From Viridibacillus soli (GTDB taxonomy: Bacteria; Bacillota; Bacilli; Bacillales_A; Planococcaceae): a stretch of 64,000 bases of DNA. The position numbers were made by a program, and so were the translations under genes. Under the pieces are notes generated by a model that saw nothing but the letters and a program-made list of their open reading frames with translations, was not told the origin of the DNA and ran no database searches. Below, one piece after another: positions 9,080-18,118 of the stretch (position 1 is the first letter of the stretch; each line of letters starts with the position of its first letter). The stretch is taken from the NCBI RefSeq assembly GCF_016612995.1, contig NZ_JAEOAH010000008.1, forward strand, positions 56,704 to 120,703. The letters run 5' to 3'.

Positions 9080-9520
9080 TTAAGATTTGTAAACAACATT
9101 ACCTCTTAGAATATAAGGGACTGAGTTTTTTTTATTTGTTACTCCTTCTAATTCACTAGGTATATGTATGTGCTTTTCTGCTATATGAGAAGGTATCCAA
9201 CTAATTTCCTCAATTTCTTCAGGAAATAAAATATTTATTTTACCTCTTATGATTCTGCCCTTAAATATAAAGAAAATAGCGTGGTGTTCTCTTTCTTCAA
9301 AAAATGCTTCGCTCACAGTAAATATACCATCTACTTCAACATCTAAACCAGTTTCTTCTTTAACCTCACGAATAGCCGCTTCTTGAATTGTTTCTCCCTT
9401 TTCGACCGCACCTCCAGGGAGTGTGTAGTAAGAAGATTCATTTCCAATATTTTTTACCATTAATACATTTTCGCATTTTTCATCATACAGAAGTACATAT
9501 ACTACATCTATCCTATTCAT
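9080..9520 (-). CDS. NUDIX hydrolase
   Basis: A 146-residue NUDIX protein. The box GGAVEKGETIQEAAIREVKE-ETG (residues 36-58) fits the Gx5Ex7REUxEExGU consensus with all metal-binding glutamates present. Family members hydrolyse nucleoside diphosphates linked to another group. GGGAGG lies upstream of ATG 9520 on the minus strand. A second NUDIX gene is at 32392 and a NUDIX relic at 41802; this one is not closely related to those. Confidence 0.88.
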   Translation of the reverse strand: MNRIDVVYVLLYDEKCENVLMVKNIGNESSYYTLPGGAVEKGETIQEAAIREVKEETGLDVEVDGIFTVSEAFFEEREHHAIFFIFKGRIIRGKINILFPEEIEEISWIPSHIAEKHIHIPSELEGVTNKKNSVPYILRGNVVYKS

Positions 9521-9901
9521 TTATTTTAAATTAACCTCCCTTTGCTTTATACATCGCTCAATCGTTGTAATCTTATTTAGCACGACATCATTAAACTATT
9601 CTTAGAGAAGATTCTTTTTTTTTATTTAAACACTTCCTTGGTATAACGAGGAAATAGTCCATTCAAATATCGTGGCAATCAAGCTTGAAAAATACTCGAT
9701 AACCTATAATTTATCGATGCCAGTCATTCAAACTAAAATTTTTTTACAAAATCGAAAGTTTATCAAAAATTCACTGACGACAATTCTTCTGTTCGTAATT
9801 TATTTTATACAGTTCCTTCGATGTAGTTTACGATTCGTTATAGAATAAGCGTGTGTGGGTATGCTTATATCGTAGTAAAACTTAAGGAGGTTACTGAATT
9901 T
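9521..9901. other. Intergenic region
   Basis: About 380 bp without a gene. It should hold divergent promoters for the NUDIX gene and the release-factor-like gene; I could not single out a convincing pair of boxes. Confidence 0.5.
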
Positions 9902-10696
9902 ATGTCAATAAGCAAAGAACTTCAGACCCTGAAAGAATTTCAGTGTACGGATCGTTGTGTGTTGAGTGTGTATTTAAATACTAATCCAGCTGATCCGGAT
10001 CAGCTGAAAGGTGCATGGAAAATTCATTTGAAAAGTGCTTTAAAGCGAATAGAAGAGTATATAACTGCTTCCAAAAATGAGGATGAACTGAAAGCATTTA
10101 TAAAAGTGAAGAATAAAGTCGTTAAAGAAATTGATGACCATTCGAATGATTTGCGCAAAGGAGTCGTTATTTTTGCTGCAGACAATCCGAGTTTGTGGTC
10201 GGTCCACTATGTACAAGTACAAGTGAAAACAAGTTTTCATTGGGAGGATCATCCGGTAATTGAAGAAATGGAATACATGTATAAAGCTTATCCAGATGCT
10301 GGCATTATCTTACCGAGTTTTGGGGAAGTGCGCATTCTAGATTCAGCAATGGGCTTCTTGAATGATGAACTTATTTACGATTTCGAACCGAATCTGCAGG
10401 AATGGGGCAATCGAAAAAAAGTGACGCCTGACAATCATCCGGGAATCGGAAGCACCAAAGCAGGTGCTTTAGAGCCCCGACTGAAAGAAAATTTGAATCG
10501 CTTCTATAAAGGGATGGGCGAGATTGTTGAACAATTGAAGAAAGAGCGTGGCTGGAAGGAGATACATGTGGCCGGAGAAGTTGAAATGGCTAAGGCTTTC
10601 GCCGAAACCTTATTAGAAAAACCTGCTAGCTGTATTCACAAAAATCTTAACAACAGCAGTTCTAACGAAGTGCTCCACGAAGTTTTTGAAAAATAA
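9902..10696 (+). CDS. VLRF1-type (aeRF1-like) release factor family protein
   Basis: A 264-residue protein resembling the bacterial archaeo-eukaryotic release-factor-1-like (baeRF/VLRF1) group. Features are the start SISKELQTLKEFQCTDRCVLSVYLNT, the middle GVVIFAADNPSLWSVHYVQVQV and a C-terminal segment GWKEIHVAGEVEMAKAF. Family relatives are eRF1/Vms1-like and are thought to act on peptidyl-tRNA in ribosome rescue; this role is by family only. ATG 9902 follows AAGGAGG with good spacing; the in-frame extension to 9851 has no such site. Single gene with its own terminator. Confidence 0.75.
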   Translation: MSISKELQTLKEFQCTDRCVLSVYLNTNPADPDQLKGAWKIHLKSALKRIEEYITASKNEDELKAFIKVKNKVVKEIDDHSNDLRKGVVIFAADNPSLWSVHYVQVQVKTSFHWEDHPVIEEMEYMYKAYPDAGIILPSFGEVRILDSAMGFLNDELIYDFEPNLQEWGNRKKVTPDNHPGIGSTKAGALEPRLKENLNRFYKGMGEIVEQLKKERGWKEIHVAGEVEMAKAFAETLLEKPASCIHKNLNNSSSNEVLHEVFEK

Positions 10697-10767
10697 CCGT
10701 GTATCTGAAAGAACTAACTTTCTCATTTCATATTAGTGCTAGTCACTAAAAATAAATATGAAAATAT

Positions 10768-10803
10768 AAAAAGAGCAGTTCCTATTGGAATTGTTCTTTT
10801 TTT
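10768..10803 (+). terminator. Rho-independent terminator
   Basis: AGAGCAGTTCC-TATT-GGAATTGTTCT followed by T7; ends the release-factor-like gene. Confidence 0.85.
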
Positions 10804-10943
10804 ATGGCATCAGAAAGGAGTTTATTGGGTATTGGCGGTTATATAAGAAAAGGTGCATTCGTTTTTTGTAACGTTTTGTTTATTTTTTTACATAAAACGG
10901 ATATATTGAATGTGAATAATTCACATAAAGGTAGTGTGTTAAT

Positions 10944-11258
10944 TTGTTAATAAATAACATTAAGAAGTTTCGCAAAGTGGAAGATTTATTTCAATTAGTT
11001 GAAACGGATGAAAGGGTTCAACATAATAGTCTGAAATTTTTAGCCCAAGTATTAGGTCTTTCTCATATAATTGCAGCTATAACTATTGTGGTGTTACTGT
11101 TGATGAATCAAAGTACAATTCAAACAGAATTCATCCTTTATTATATAGTGGGAATTCTGTTTCTAACTATGACAATCGGGTATCGATTATTAGAAAATTA
11201 TAAAAAGGGAGCAGTCACTCAAACTAACACGTTAGTTCCAACAATTGATACAATTTAA
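10944..11258 (+). CDS. Small two-helix membrane protein, function unknown
   Basis: A 104-residue protein with a soluble N-terminal part (LFQLVETDERVQHNSLKFL), two hydrophobic segments (about 38-56 and 66-82) and a short polar tail. The start is TTG 10944 behind AAAGG. A strong terminator begins right after the stop, which argues for a real gene. No family recognised. Confidence 0.55.
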   Translation: MLINNIKKFRKVEDLFQLVETDERVQHNSLKFLAQVLGLSHIIAAITIVVLLLMNQSTIQTEFILYYIVGILFLTMTIGYRLLENYKKGAVTQTNTLVPTIDTI

Positions 11259-11287
11259 CCCCTAATTCTTAAATTAGGGGTTTTTCT
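11259..11287 (+). terminator. Rho-independent terminator
   Basis: CCCCTAATT-CTTA-AATTAGGGG (11259-11280) followed by T5. Confidence 0.85.
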
Positions 11288-11605
11288 TTCTCGTCGAAAG
11301 AGTGGGTTAAGAAATGCAACTAGTGGTTCAACCTTGTAGATATGTCGATAACACCAAATCATATTGTTCACATGAAGTGATAGGAACATGTAATGTAATA
11401 TTTACTAAGTTTAAAGAGTGAAATAATCGATATAGAGGTGTGTTTGGATTAATATGGATATAATTAGATATAAAGTAAACGAAATGAAAGTGAATTTATT
11501 TTGGACTATAGCGTATTAACCGATAATTATTATAGCGAAGTACTAAATAAACTAAATTTCAATATATTGGCTGCACTAAAGTAAGGACTAATATAGGAGG
11601 GGGAG
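11288..11605. other. Degenerate intergenic region
   Basis: No intact gene. One piece (about 11499-11583) reads as a C-terminal-like fragment NYYSEVLNKLNFNILAALK followed by TAA, without a start. It may be debris of a lost gene. Confidence 0.35.
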
Positions 11606-11984
11606 GTGAATATCTTGGGAATTATTCCTGATGAACTTGATTTTATTTCTCTATTTTGCGTAGAGCCTAAAAAACTGGACAAGAACGTACCCTTTTTTAC
11701 AATACATCAACCTTTACTTTTGAAAATAAGGAGCAATCGTTTGTCGTGATTTAGTCACCAAGTCATAGTGAATTCGAATTAGAGATTAAAAATAAATCTA
11801 ATGGGGAACTGATCGCATATCATTCATTCAAAACAGTTGGTAAATTAGAAATCGTATGCGATAAAAAAGATTTGAAGAAAATACTGCTTTTTCTCGATGA
11901 TGATAGGGAACGTTTTATCACAACAGTAGAAATAACATTTAAACCAAAGTTCATGTCAATTATCAAAGAAAAATTTTGTGAATA
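11606..11984 (+). pseudogene. Frameshifted gene of unknown family
   Basis: A good site (AGGAGG, 11595-11600) precedes GTG 11606, and the frame reads GIIPDELDFISLFCVEPKKL before shifting near 11700. The continuing coding sequence is in another frame: TFTFENKEQSFVV, an in-frame TAG at about 11750, then SEFELEIKNKSNGELIAYHS and a tail ending EKFCE at TAA 11982. One frameshift and one nonsense codon break an otherwise coherent protein of about 125 residues. I do not recognise the family. A further fragment (SNWGFRMEQGIMKC, around 12030-12150) may belong to the same wreck. Confidence 0.55.
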
Positions 11985-12199
11985 AGAAAATTAGATTATA
12001 CTTTTTTGATGTTTTTTCGGCAATTTCAAATTGGGGTTTTCGGATGGAGCAAGGAATAATGAAATGCTACTCAATTTCAGTGAACATTCATGATTTTGTT
12101 CATAATGGGGAAGAATATTCTTACAAATTAATTCAACAGGTAAAGAGTTGTTAACTTAGTTGCTGCATATCCTGTTTATCTATTATTATTAACAAAAAA

Positions 12200-12234
12200 T
12201 GAGACAGGATTTGGTTCTATCTTGTCTGTTTTGG
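12200..12234 (+). terminator. Terminator-like hairpin
   Basis: AGACAGGAT (12202-12210) pairs with ATCTTGTCT (12219-12227), then TTTT after one G. It separates the relic region from the M48 gene. Confidence 0.55.
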
Positions 12235-12277
12235 ATTACACTTAATGTAGGACGAACTGAACAAGGGAGGAAACGAC

Positions 12278-13534
12278 ATAGCGAAAAGATGGGGAATGGC
12301 AGCTCTGTTGTTATTTGGAGTGTATGCGTTAGGGATGTATTTTTATATCTTTCATAGTGGTGGTGGTGGTATACCATCAGCTTTGCAGGGTTCTGTTGCG
12401 GATCCAGCGGAATTTATGTCGGACCGGGAATTATTACTCAGTGAAGAGTATTCAAAAATTAGAAACTTTCTCTTTTTTGTAGCGACACCATTTGAATGGC
12501 TTGTCTACTTATTTATTTTGCTTGCTGGGCTTTCACGCGTGTTTGGAAAATGGTCAGTCTCGCTAACCAAATGGAGAATCTTGCGGAATGCGGTTTATTT
12601 ATTCTTGTTATCGATTCTTACGTATATCGTGTTATTTCCTTTAGACTATTACAGCTATTCCTTAAGTAAAAGCTATGGGATTAGTACCCAGTCCTTTTCT
12701 TCGTGGATGAGGGATAATGTGGTCGGATTTTGGGTTAACTTCGGAATGACGCTTATAATTGTGTCGGTTCTTTACTGGCTCATAAAAAAAAGCACAAAGA
12801 GATGGTGGCTATATGCCTGGTTGTTAACGATTCCTTTCTCCATCTTCATCATGTTTATTCAACCGGTTGTAATTGACCCACTATATAATGATTTCTACCC
12901 GCTGCAGAATAAAGAATTAGAGACGAAGATACTGTCATTGGCTGAGCAAGCAAATATTCCTTCTGAGCATGTGTATGAGGTGAATATGGCTGAAAAGACC
13001 AAAGCGCTGAATGCGTATGTTACTGGTGTAGGAAGTAATTCGAGAATTGTTTTATGGGATACGACATTAAATCGTTTATCAGATAATGAAATTCTTTTTA
13101 TTATGGCACATGAGATGGGACATTATGTTGAGAAGCATATTTATTTTGGAATGGGCGGTTATATCATTTTGACGCTTGTTGGGCTTTGGCTAACAGCGAA
13201 GATTATGACCCGAATAATCGCACGTTATGGAAAAGTATTAAAAATAACAAGGATGAATGATATTCATTCGCTTCCATTGTTTTTACTAATTACATCCTTT
13301 CTGTTATTCGCATCAAGCCCTCTTTCGAATTATATTTCTAGATATCAGGAATCAAGAGCTGACCAATATGCAATAGAGTTAACGGGTGATCAAGAGGCAG
13401 CTGTGAGCTCATTTCAAGAGCTTACGAAAGCTGGATTAAGTGAAGTGAATCCACCTAAACTTGTGAAATGGTTTAGATATACACATCCGCCAATGCTAGA
13501 AAGAATAATCAAGGTAGCCGAAAAACAGGAATGA
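12278..13534 (+). CDS. M48 (Ste24-type) membrane metallopeptidase
   Basis: A zinc metallopeptidase of the M48 family with several membrane segments before the catalytic part, as in Ste24/CAAX proteases. The zinc motif HEMGH and the third ligand in QESRADQYA (Glu) are intact (H272, H276 and E352 counted from ATG 12296). Start choice is unusual: ATG 12296 has no ribosome site, whereas an in-frame ATA at 12278 sits about 7 bp behind AGGGAGG and gives an MAKRWGMAALLLFG-like N-terminus. An ATA start, or an ATG mutated to ATA, is the best reading; the shorter ATG form remains possible. Next gene has its own promoter region. Confidence 0.85.
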   Translation: MAKRWGMAALLLFGVYALGMYFYIFHSGGGGIPSALQGSVADPAEFMSDRELLLSEEYSKIRNFLFFVATPFEWLVYLFILLAGLSRVFGKWSVSLTKWRILRNAVYLFLLSILTYIVLFPLDYYSYSLSKSYGISTQSFSSWMRDNVVGFWVNFGMTLIIVSVLYWLIKKSTKRWWLYAWLLTIPFSIFIMFIQPVVIDPLYNDFYPLQNKELETKILSLAEQANIPSEHVYEVNMAEKTKALNAYVTGVGSNSRIVLWDTTLNRLSDNEILFIMAHEMGHYVEKHIYFGMGGYIILTLVGLWLTAKIMTRIIARYGKVLKITRMNDIHSLPLFLLITSFLLFASSPLSNYISRYQESRADQYAIELTGDQEAAVSSFQELTKAGLSEVNPPKLVKWFRYTHPPMLERIIKVAEKQE

Positions 13535-13545
13535 TAGAATAAGAA

Positions 13546-13599
13546 AAGTTGTTCATGAGCTATTAATAATCTTCCATTACTCATGAACAGCTCATTTTG
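13546..13599 (+). terminator. Rho-independent terminator
   Basis: GTTCATGAG (13551-13559) pairs with CTCATGAAC (13580-13588); followed by GCTCATTTTG. Confidence 0.6.
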
Positions 13600-13795
13600 T
13601 TACTGGTACGTTGTAGTTGTAGCTATTTTTCAGAAAAAACTATTAAGTATTTTATTCGTAAAAATTCTACTATAATGTAATTCAATTACGTTGAGACATG
13701 GTCACCGTATAAGTGTTCGGAAGCTTTTGTTCTTTTGTTATACAAAAATGAATGAAAAAGTTAGGGGACAGGAATATTTGATAGGGAGAATAGCT

Positions 13796-14605
13796 ATGCG
13801 CAATATTATTATTATTACGATTGGTTCTATTTTAGTTGGATTTGCTTATAATTTTTTGTTAATTCCTCATCAAATCCTTAGCAGTGGATTAAGTGGAATT
13901 GCAATTATGCTTGGTATCGTAACACCAATAAATACGGGGATATTAAATTTGTTATTAAATCTTCCTTTGCTTATTTTAGGGGTTATGAAACTAGGGAAAC
14001 GATTTATTGGTTATACGATTCTTTCAGTATTGGTGATCTCAGTTAGTTTGTATGTGATTCCTGTTTATAAAATAACGGAGGAGCCACTTCTAGCTTCTTT
14101 ATTTGGAGGAGTCATTACGGGAATTGGCATCGGGATCATTTTTCGTGCATCAGGGTCTTCAGGAGGCTTCGATATAATTGCAATGCTGCTAAATAAGAAA
14201 AGAGATTTCCCTCTTGGTGCGATGATCTCTGCGATGAATGCAGTTGTAGTAATAATTTCAGGCTTTGTTTTTAGTTGGGATGCTGCTTTATATACGCTCG
14301 TAGCAATTTATGCTACTGGAAAGGTTATTGATACGATTCATACGAATCATATTAAACTTACCCTTATGATTATTACAGCTAAAGGTGATGAAGTGAAGCA
14401 GAAGCTACTGGCGAACCTTTATCGTGGAATTACAATAATGGATGGAGAGGGCGCATTTACTGGAGAAGGTAGAAAAGTTCTTATTACTGTCATAACACGT
14501 TATCAATTATCAGAAGTTAAAGACATGATTAATGAAGTCGATCCGAATGCATTTGTCAACATCACTGAGACAACAGAAGTTATAGGTATGTTTGATCGGG
14601 GATAA
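13796..14605 (+). CDS. YitT family membrane protein
   Basis: A 269-residue protein of the YitT family: about five membrane helices starting with IIIITIGSILVGFAYNFL, the conserved PHQILSSGLSGIA and RASGSSGGFDIIA segments, and a C-terminal DUF2179 domain (ITAKGDEVKQKLL...GEGRKVLITVITRYQ...DPNAFVNITE). The molecular function is unknown. ATG 13796 follows AGGGAGAATAG; the in-frame extension back to 13691 is not membrane-like and lacks a ribosome site. Confidence 0.88.
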   Translation: MRNIIIITIGSILVGFAYNFLLIPHQILSSGLSGIAIMLGIVTPINTGILNLLLNLPLLILGVMKLGKRFIGYTILSVLVISVSLYVIPVYKITEEPLLASLFGGVITGIGIGIIFRASGSSGGFDIIAMLLNKKRDFPLGAMISAMNAVVVIISGFVFSWDAALYTLVAIYATGKVIDTIHTNHIKLTLMIITAKGDEVKQKLLANLYRGITIMDGEGAFTGEGRKVLITVITRYQLSEVKDMINEVDPNAFVNITETTEVIGMFDRG

Positions 14606-14619
14606 GAAATTTAAAAATA

Positions 14620-14674
14620 AAAGCAGTTCCCTCAGGAAATCGTTTGTAAGCGATGTGAGGTAACTGCTTTTTTT
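14620..14674 (+). terminator. Rho-independent terminator
   Basis: AAAGCAGTTCCCTCA pairs with TGAGGTAACTGCTTT, followed by TTTT, with a long inner loop. Confidence 0.8.
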
Positions 14675-15331
14675 GTGTGTAATGTCTGTTTCGCTTAGTA
14701 GGCCTGTTACGTTTTGGTAACAGGAACTTATTCAATATAGCACTAACTATTTATGTCGCATAATGGAAGCATAAGAATCATTGGTATTATGGATGAAGAG
14801 ATTGTAATAACTATAACGCCTCTTTATTTGTATATCCTCAAAAAGGACCTCAAAGGCACAAGTAAGAAAAATTTTAGTGTGACAGTTAAGTTCACACATT
14901 TGACACAGTGCAAAACAAGTGAATAGTTGTCATTGTGTTAGGGAAATTAACGGCTGAATTAAGTAACGTTGAAAATGGCGAAAGTAAATGAATATCTTAA
15001 TGTTTAGTATAGAAGTAAACAGAAAAGTGTAATCCAGTAAATTAAACTGTATTACACTTTTTTTCGTAAGCTCCAGATTTACGTTTACAATATGTATAAG
15101 ATTATTTGTATACTATAATTTTATTTATTCAAAATATAGTAGATGAGACGTGTCAGGCTAAATTGCCTCTAGTTTCGGTTGATGTTTTTCAATGTTATAA
15201 CGGATAAGCTCGCTAAAACACACATGCTAAGAACAGAGGGGATTTATTCCAAATGATAGTCCTCTAGTAGTATATTAAGAAGAGATGATATTTATATGGG
15301 CAGTTAGAAAATTGCTAAGGGGGATAAAAAT
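14675..15331. other. Intergenic region with two hairpins
   Basis: About 650 bp without a supported gene. It holds a perfect inverted repeat CCTGTTAC/GTAACAGG (14703-14724) and a terminator-like structure at 15023-15064 (AAAAGTGTAAT...ATTACACTTTTTTT). The latter implies a short transcript or lost gene upstream of it. Confidence 0.5.
15023..15064 (+). terminator. Terminator-like hairpin without a gene
   Basis: AAAAGTGTAATCCAGT pairs with ACTGTATTACACTTTT, with a T7 end. No intact gene precedes it. Confidence 0.6.
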
Positions 15332-15940
15332 TTGAAGCAAATAATCTATTTACTTCGACACGGAGAAACTATATTTAATACACAAGGAAGATATCAAGGA
15401 GAACTGGATTCACCGTTAACAGATGCAGGAATTTCACAAGTGAAAAGTATAGCAAAATTGTTAAAGATGTACATTAATGATCCAAATGAATACGAAATTA
15501 TTTCAAGTCCATTAGGTAGGGCTATGCAAAGTACTGAAATCATTTGTGACACAATAGCATTTGATGAAAATAAGGTGACAACAGATGATCGTTTAAGATA
15601 GGTATCAGTCGGGGCTTGGGCTGGTTTAACTATGAAAGAAATTGAAACAACATGGCCAGAACTTCTCCATAATACCGATAGCCACAATTGGTATTTTAAT
15701 TCTCCAAATGGGGAGCGCTATGATTCTGTTGTGGACCGTGTAACAGATTGGCTAGAGAGCATTAAAGGACGCCAGAAAATCATCGCTGTGTCACATGGAC
15801 TTACGGGTAGGGTATTACGAGGCGTATATAATAATTTAGAAAAAGAACAAGCTTTAAAATTAGAAGTATCTCAAAGTACTTTCTTTAAATTAGCGGATCA
15901 GAATATTGAGAGATTTAGTATTGAATACGATGAATTTTAA
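15332..15940 (+). pseudogene. Histidine phosphatase (PhoE/PGM-like) with an amber codon
   Basis: The gene opens with TTG 15332 (AAGGGGG 8 bp upstream) and encodes a histidine phosphatase: catalytic LLRHGET (His10), SSPLGRAMQSTEII with the second arginine, and after the break VSHGLTGRVLRG with the second catalytic His. The frame is cut by TAG at 15599-15601 in RLR-stop-VSVGAWAGLT; relatives have RLRE here, so a GAG to TAG change is the simplest explanation. Everything else is in frame and intact. Substrates of the family range from phosphoglycerate to alpha-ribazole phosphate. Either a recent pseudogene or a sequence error. Confidence 0.85.
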
Positions 15941-16091
15941 TAGGGCTTAATTTGTCATTATTTGAAATGATGTAGGTGTACAGGTGATTGAGTTTGAACA
16001 TTTCGTTGCAAATCATTGACAATGCATTCGATAGATACGTCAATTCAAGAAGTTGTTGGAGTATAGGAATTAAATAATGCTAGAAAATCAT

Positions 16092-16309
16092 ATGAACGGA
16101 AAAAATATGAAAATTTTAAGGAAGCAACATAAATACTCTCAAAAGAGTCAGCCTTAAAATTAGGGCATTCTTCTCAAATTATATTGAATTGGGAAAGCGG
16201 CATTAATTTCCTATCTATTTTAGATGATAATCGACTTGTAAAAATCTTCTCATGTACGACTGATTATTTAATTAACAATGAATGCGACATTATTGGTACA
16301 AAGAGTTAA
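16092..16309 (+). pseudogene. Frameshifted Xre-family HTH regulator
   Basis: ATG 16092 opens NGKNMKILRKQHKYSQ, the first helix of an Xre-type helix-turn-helix. The frame then breaks in the CTCAAAAGAG stretch and the HTH continues in the next frame: ESALKLGHSSQIILNWESG, then LVKIFSCTTDYLIN and a stop at 16307-16309. One base change in the A-run separates the halves. No partner gene is next to it. Confidence 0.65.
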
Positions 16310-16425
16310 TTGAATGTAAATATTCAGATTAGGTAATATTGTAAAAGTTGTGGGAAACGCTAAAAAAACAAGACCAATGTCCTTTTTACTCGACTTCCAA
16401 TTGTGGACTCTGGTTCTTTTTGTTG

Positions 16426-16775
16426 GTAAGCGCCAAATAATGCCCACCTAGTTATTCAGGTGGGCATTCATGTATGCTTTATTTAGTTTTATTTGTAACA
16501 TGAAATTCTATCGATATCGTCTTCGACCACGGTAAGAGCTGATCAAGCGCAGCTTTAATTCAATGGATTTTCGTAAATCGGTCGGGACCGGAGGCTAAAT
16601 AGACTTGATCCATGGGCATTCTATTTAACATGGTTTTGAAGCACCTGAATCACTTCACTGAGTAAGGCTGAGTCAAAATCGGCAGGTATTTCAATAGAAG
16701 CTGTTTCGAATTTTATGGTCAATACTTGTAGATTGATTGGTGCTAGTTGAGTGATTTCTATTGGTAACCACAGAG
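16426..16775 (-). mobile_element. IS66-family insertion sequence relic
   Basis: On the minus strand 16775-16621 encodes what looks like the end of IS66 TnpA (INLQVLTIKFETASIEIPAD...SEVIQVLQNHVK). Directly behind it ATG 16619 starts MPMDQVYLASGP, then DLRKS in a shifted frame, the opening of IS66 TnpB. The transposase gene tnpC is gone. At 16426 GTAAGCGCC matches the GTAAGCG tips of IS66 elements, so this end may be preserved. An AATGCCCACCT/AGGTGGGCATT hairpin (16439-16468) lies just inside. The element is dead. Confidence 0.6.
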
Positions 16776-16784
16776 GTGATTTAT

Positions 16785-17243
16785 GTGATAAAGAAAGCAT
16801 GGATTTTAATGATATTATTATTAGTTCCTGTATCTGCATGTACTGATAAAGATGAAAAATTACATGATTGGAAAGAAAGCGAAATATTTAAGGCAGGTGA
16901 TTATGAAATGATAGGTATCGAAGAACGTGTAGGTTTTATTTATGATAAGGATACGCCTATTGTGGAGGGACAGGTTGGGAAATTCATGTGGGACTTTTGG
17001 GGAGAAAAGGACCAATTAAAAGGACGATTTAAAGTTCTAGGAACTCATGAAGGCAGTGAAGAAGAAATCATCATAATACCTGAGTCAGTAAGAGAATTAA
17101 AAATTCCTCCGAATAAACATAATACTGCAGATATTAGTATACCAACTAATATGGAGTTTGAAAAAAGTGGAATGTGGAAACTTGATGTTTACTTAGATGA
17201 TAAACTCTTCGATACTATTTATGTTAATGTGAATAAAAAATAA
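16785..17243 (+). CDS. Lipoprotein, possibly DUF4871-like
   Basis: A 152-residue lipoprotein: MIKKAWILMILLLVPVSAC is a signal peptide with a lipobox ending at Cys19. The mature part has WKESEIFKAGDYEMIGIEE, GFIYDKDTPI, WDFWGEKDQLKGRFKVLG and SGMWKLDVYLDDKLFDTIYV, a pattern I associate with DUF4871-type Bacillus lipoproteins, with only moderate certainty. GTG 16785 follows AGAGGTG; starts further up (16761) lie in IS66-relic sequence. It is single and flanked by the IS relic. Confidence 0.7.
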   Translation: MIKKAWILMILLLVPVSACTDKDEKLHDWKESEIFKAGDYEMIGIEERVGFIYDKDTPIVEGQVGKFMWDFWGEKDQLKGRFKVLGTHEGSEEEIIIIPESVRELKIPPNKHNTADISIPTNMEFEKSGMWKLDVYLDDKLFDTIYVNVNKK

Positions 17244-17549
17244 TAATTTTTTATTTATTGATCACTAGCGTTGCATTAAACTAACACATTTTGTCAAAAC
17301 ACTCAAAAAGTTTAGTAATTTCATTTTGTGCATAAAAAAAGTCCTTTATAATGGATCTACGGGGAATATCCTGTCCAAATCCACTGGCAACATAGTTGCT
17401 TCGAGTGTGTCTGCTATCCCCTATACAGAACTTGAAGTTATAAAAAAACAATTGAGTTATACATTTATTATTTGAAAGAAGAAGATATTTCTGTGTAGAA
17501 ATAATAAAGATGATAAAAAAATAAAGTAGTTGTTTAAAAAGTATAATAA

Positions 17550-17592
17550 GGGGTCCTACCAACAAAAAGCGAAAAAAATACGCTAAGGGAGC
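17550..17592 (+). repeat. 43-bp element, copy 1 (left inverted copy)
   Basis: GGGGTCCTACCAAC, 15 variable A-rich bases, then TACGCTAAGGGAGC. The same 14-15-14 layout occurs inverted at 18967-19009 and direct at 41679-41721. Copies 1 and 2 face each other around 1.4 kb. Confidence 0.7.
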
Positions 17593-17781
17593 ATCAGCTT
17601 TTATTAGCCTATAAGTGGTAGCATTTAGAACATTTAAGTATTAACAATAATATGTAAACATAGAGAATGGTTATTTTCTCCATGAAATGGTATATTATAA
17701 CATAACCAATACTTTACAATACGGAGGTACAATAGGTCATTTAACAAATACTTATGTAACAGGTGAAAGGTGGTAATTCTA

Positions 17782-18039
17782 ATGGAAAACTCAAAAATTA
17801 AGCTTTTTAAAACTCCAGGTATTTCTTTTCTAGCTGGGATAATATTTGTATTTGTGGGACTAAATGGGGAAAAACTCGCAAGTATATATTCAAGACCTTA
17901 TAATTCTACATCATGGACAACTTCTGGAAGTCTAATAAATACTTTTGTATATATCCCTATAATTATAGGTGTTATTCTCTTAATTTTATCTATAGGTACA
18001 TTTCTTTTATCATACAATAAGTTGCAAAAAAACGGTTAA
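17782..18039 (+). CDS. Small two-helix membrane protein, function unknown
   Basis: An 85-residue protein with a hydrophobic segment near the N-terminus (GISFLAGIIFVFVGL), an extracellular-looking loop (SRPYNSTSWTTSGSL) and a second hydrophobic segment (YIPIIIGVILLILSIG). ATG 17782 has GAAAGGTGG upstream. A bidirectional terminator separates it from the convergent secreted-protein gene. It lies inside the block bounded by the inverted 43-bp elements. Confidence 0.6.
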   Translation: MENSKIKLFKTPGISFLAGIIFVFVGLNGEKLASIYSRPYNSTSWTTSGSLINTFVYIPIIIGVILLILSIGTFLLSYNKLQKNG

Positions 18040-18065
18040 CGGTTTTAACAAGTGAAGATGTCAAA

Positions 18066-18111
18066 TTAAAAAGTCAGCTTTCTCCCTATTGGAGTAGCTG
18101 ACTTTTAATTT
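18066..18111. terminator. Bidirectional terminator
   Basis: AAAAAGTCAGCT pairs with AGCTGACTTTT, with T-runs on both strands, between two convergent genes. Confidence 0.8.
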
Positions 18112-18118
18112 GCAAAAA

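Noticed and set aside
14790..14930. 46-codon open frame with ATG
   Set aside because: No ribosome site and no recognisable pattern.
15599..15601. Programmed recoding (selenocysteine, pyrrolysine or read-through) at in-frame stops
   Set aside because: Stops differ (TAG, TGA, TAA), have no associated structure I can see, and fall at positions where relatives have ordinary residues.
17281..17565. Minus-strand open frame of 94 codons
   Set aside because: It runs across a 43-bp repeat element and has no ribosome site; amino-acid pattern is not protein-like.
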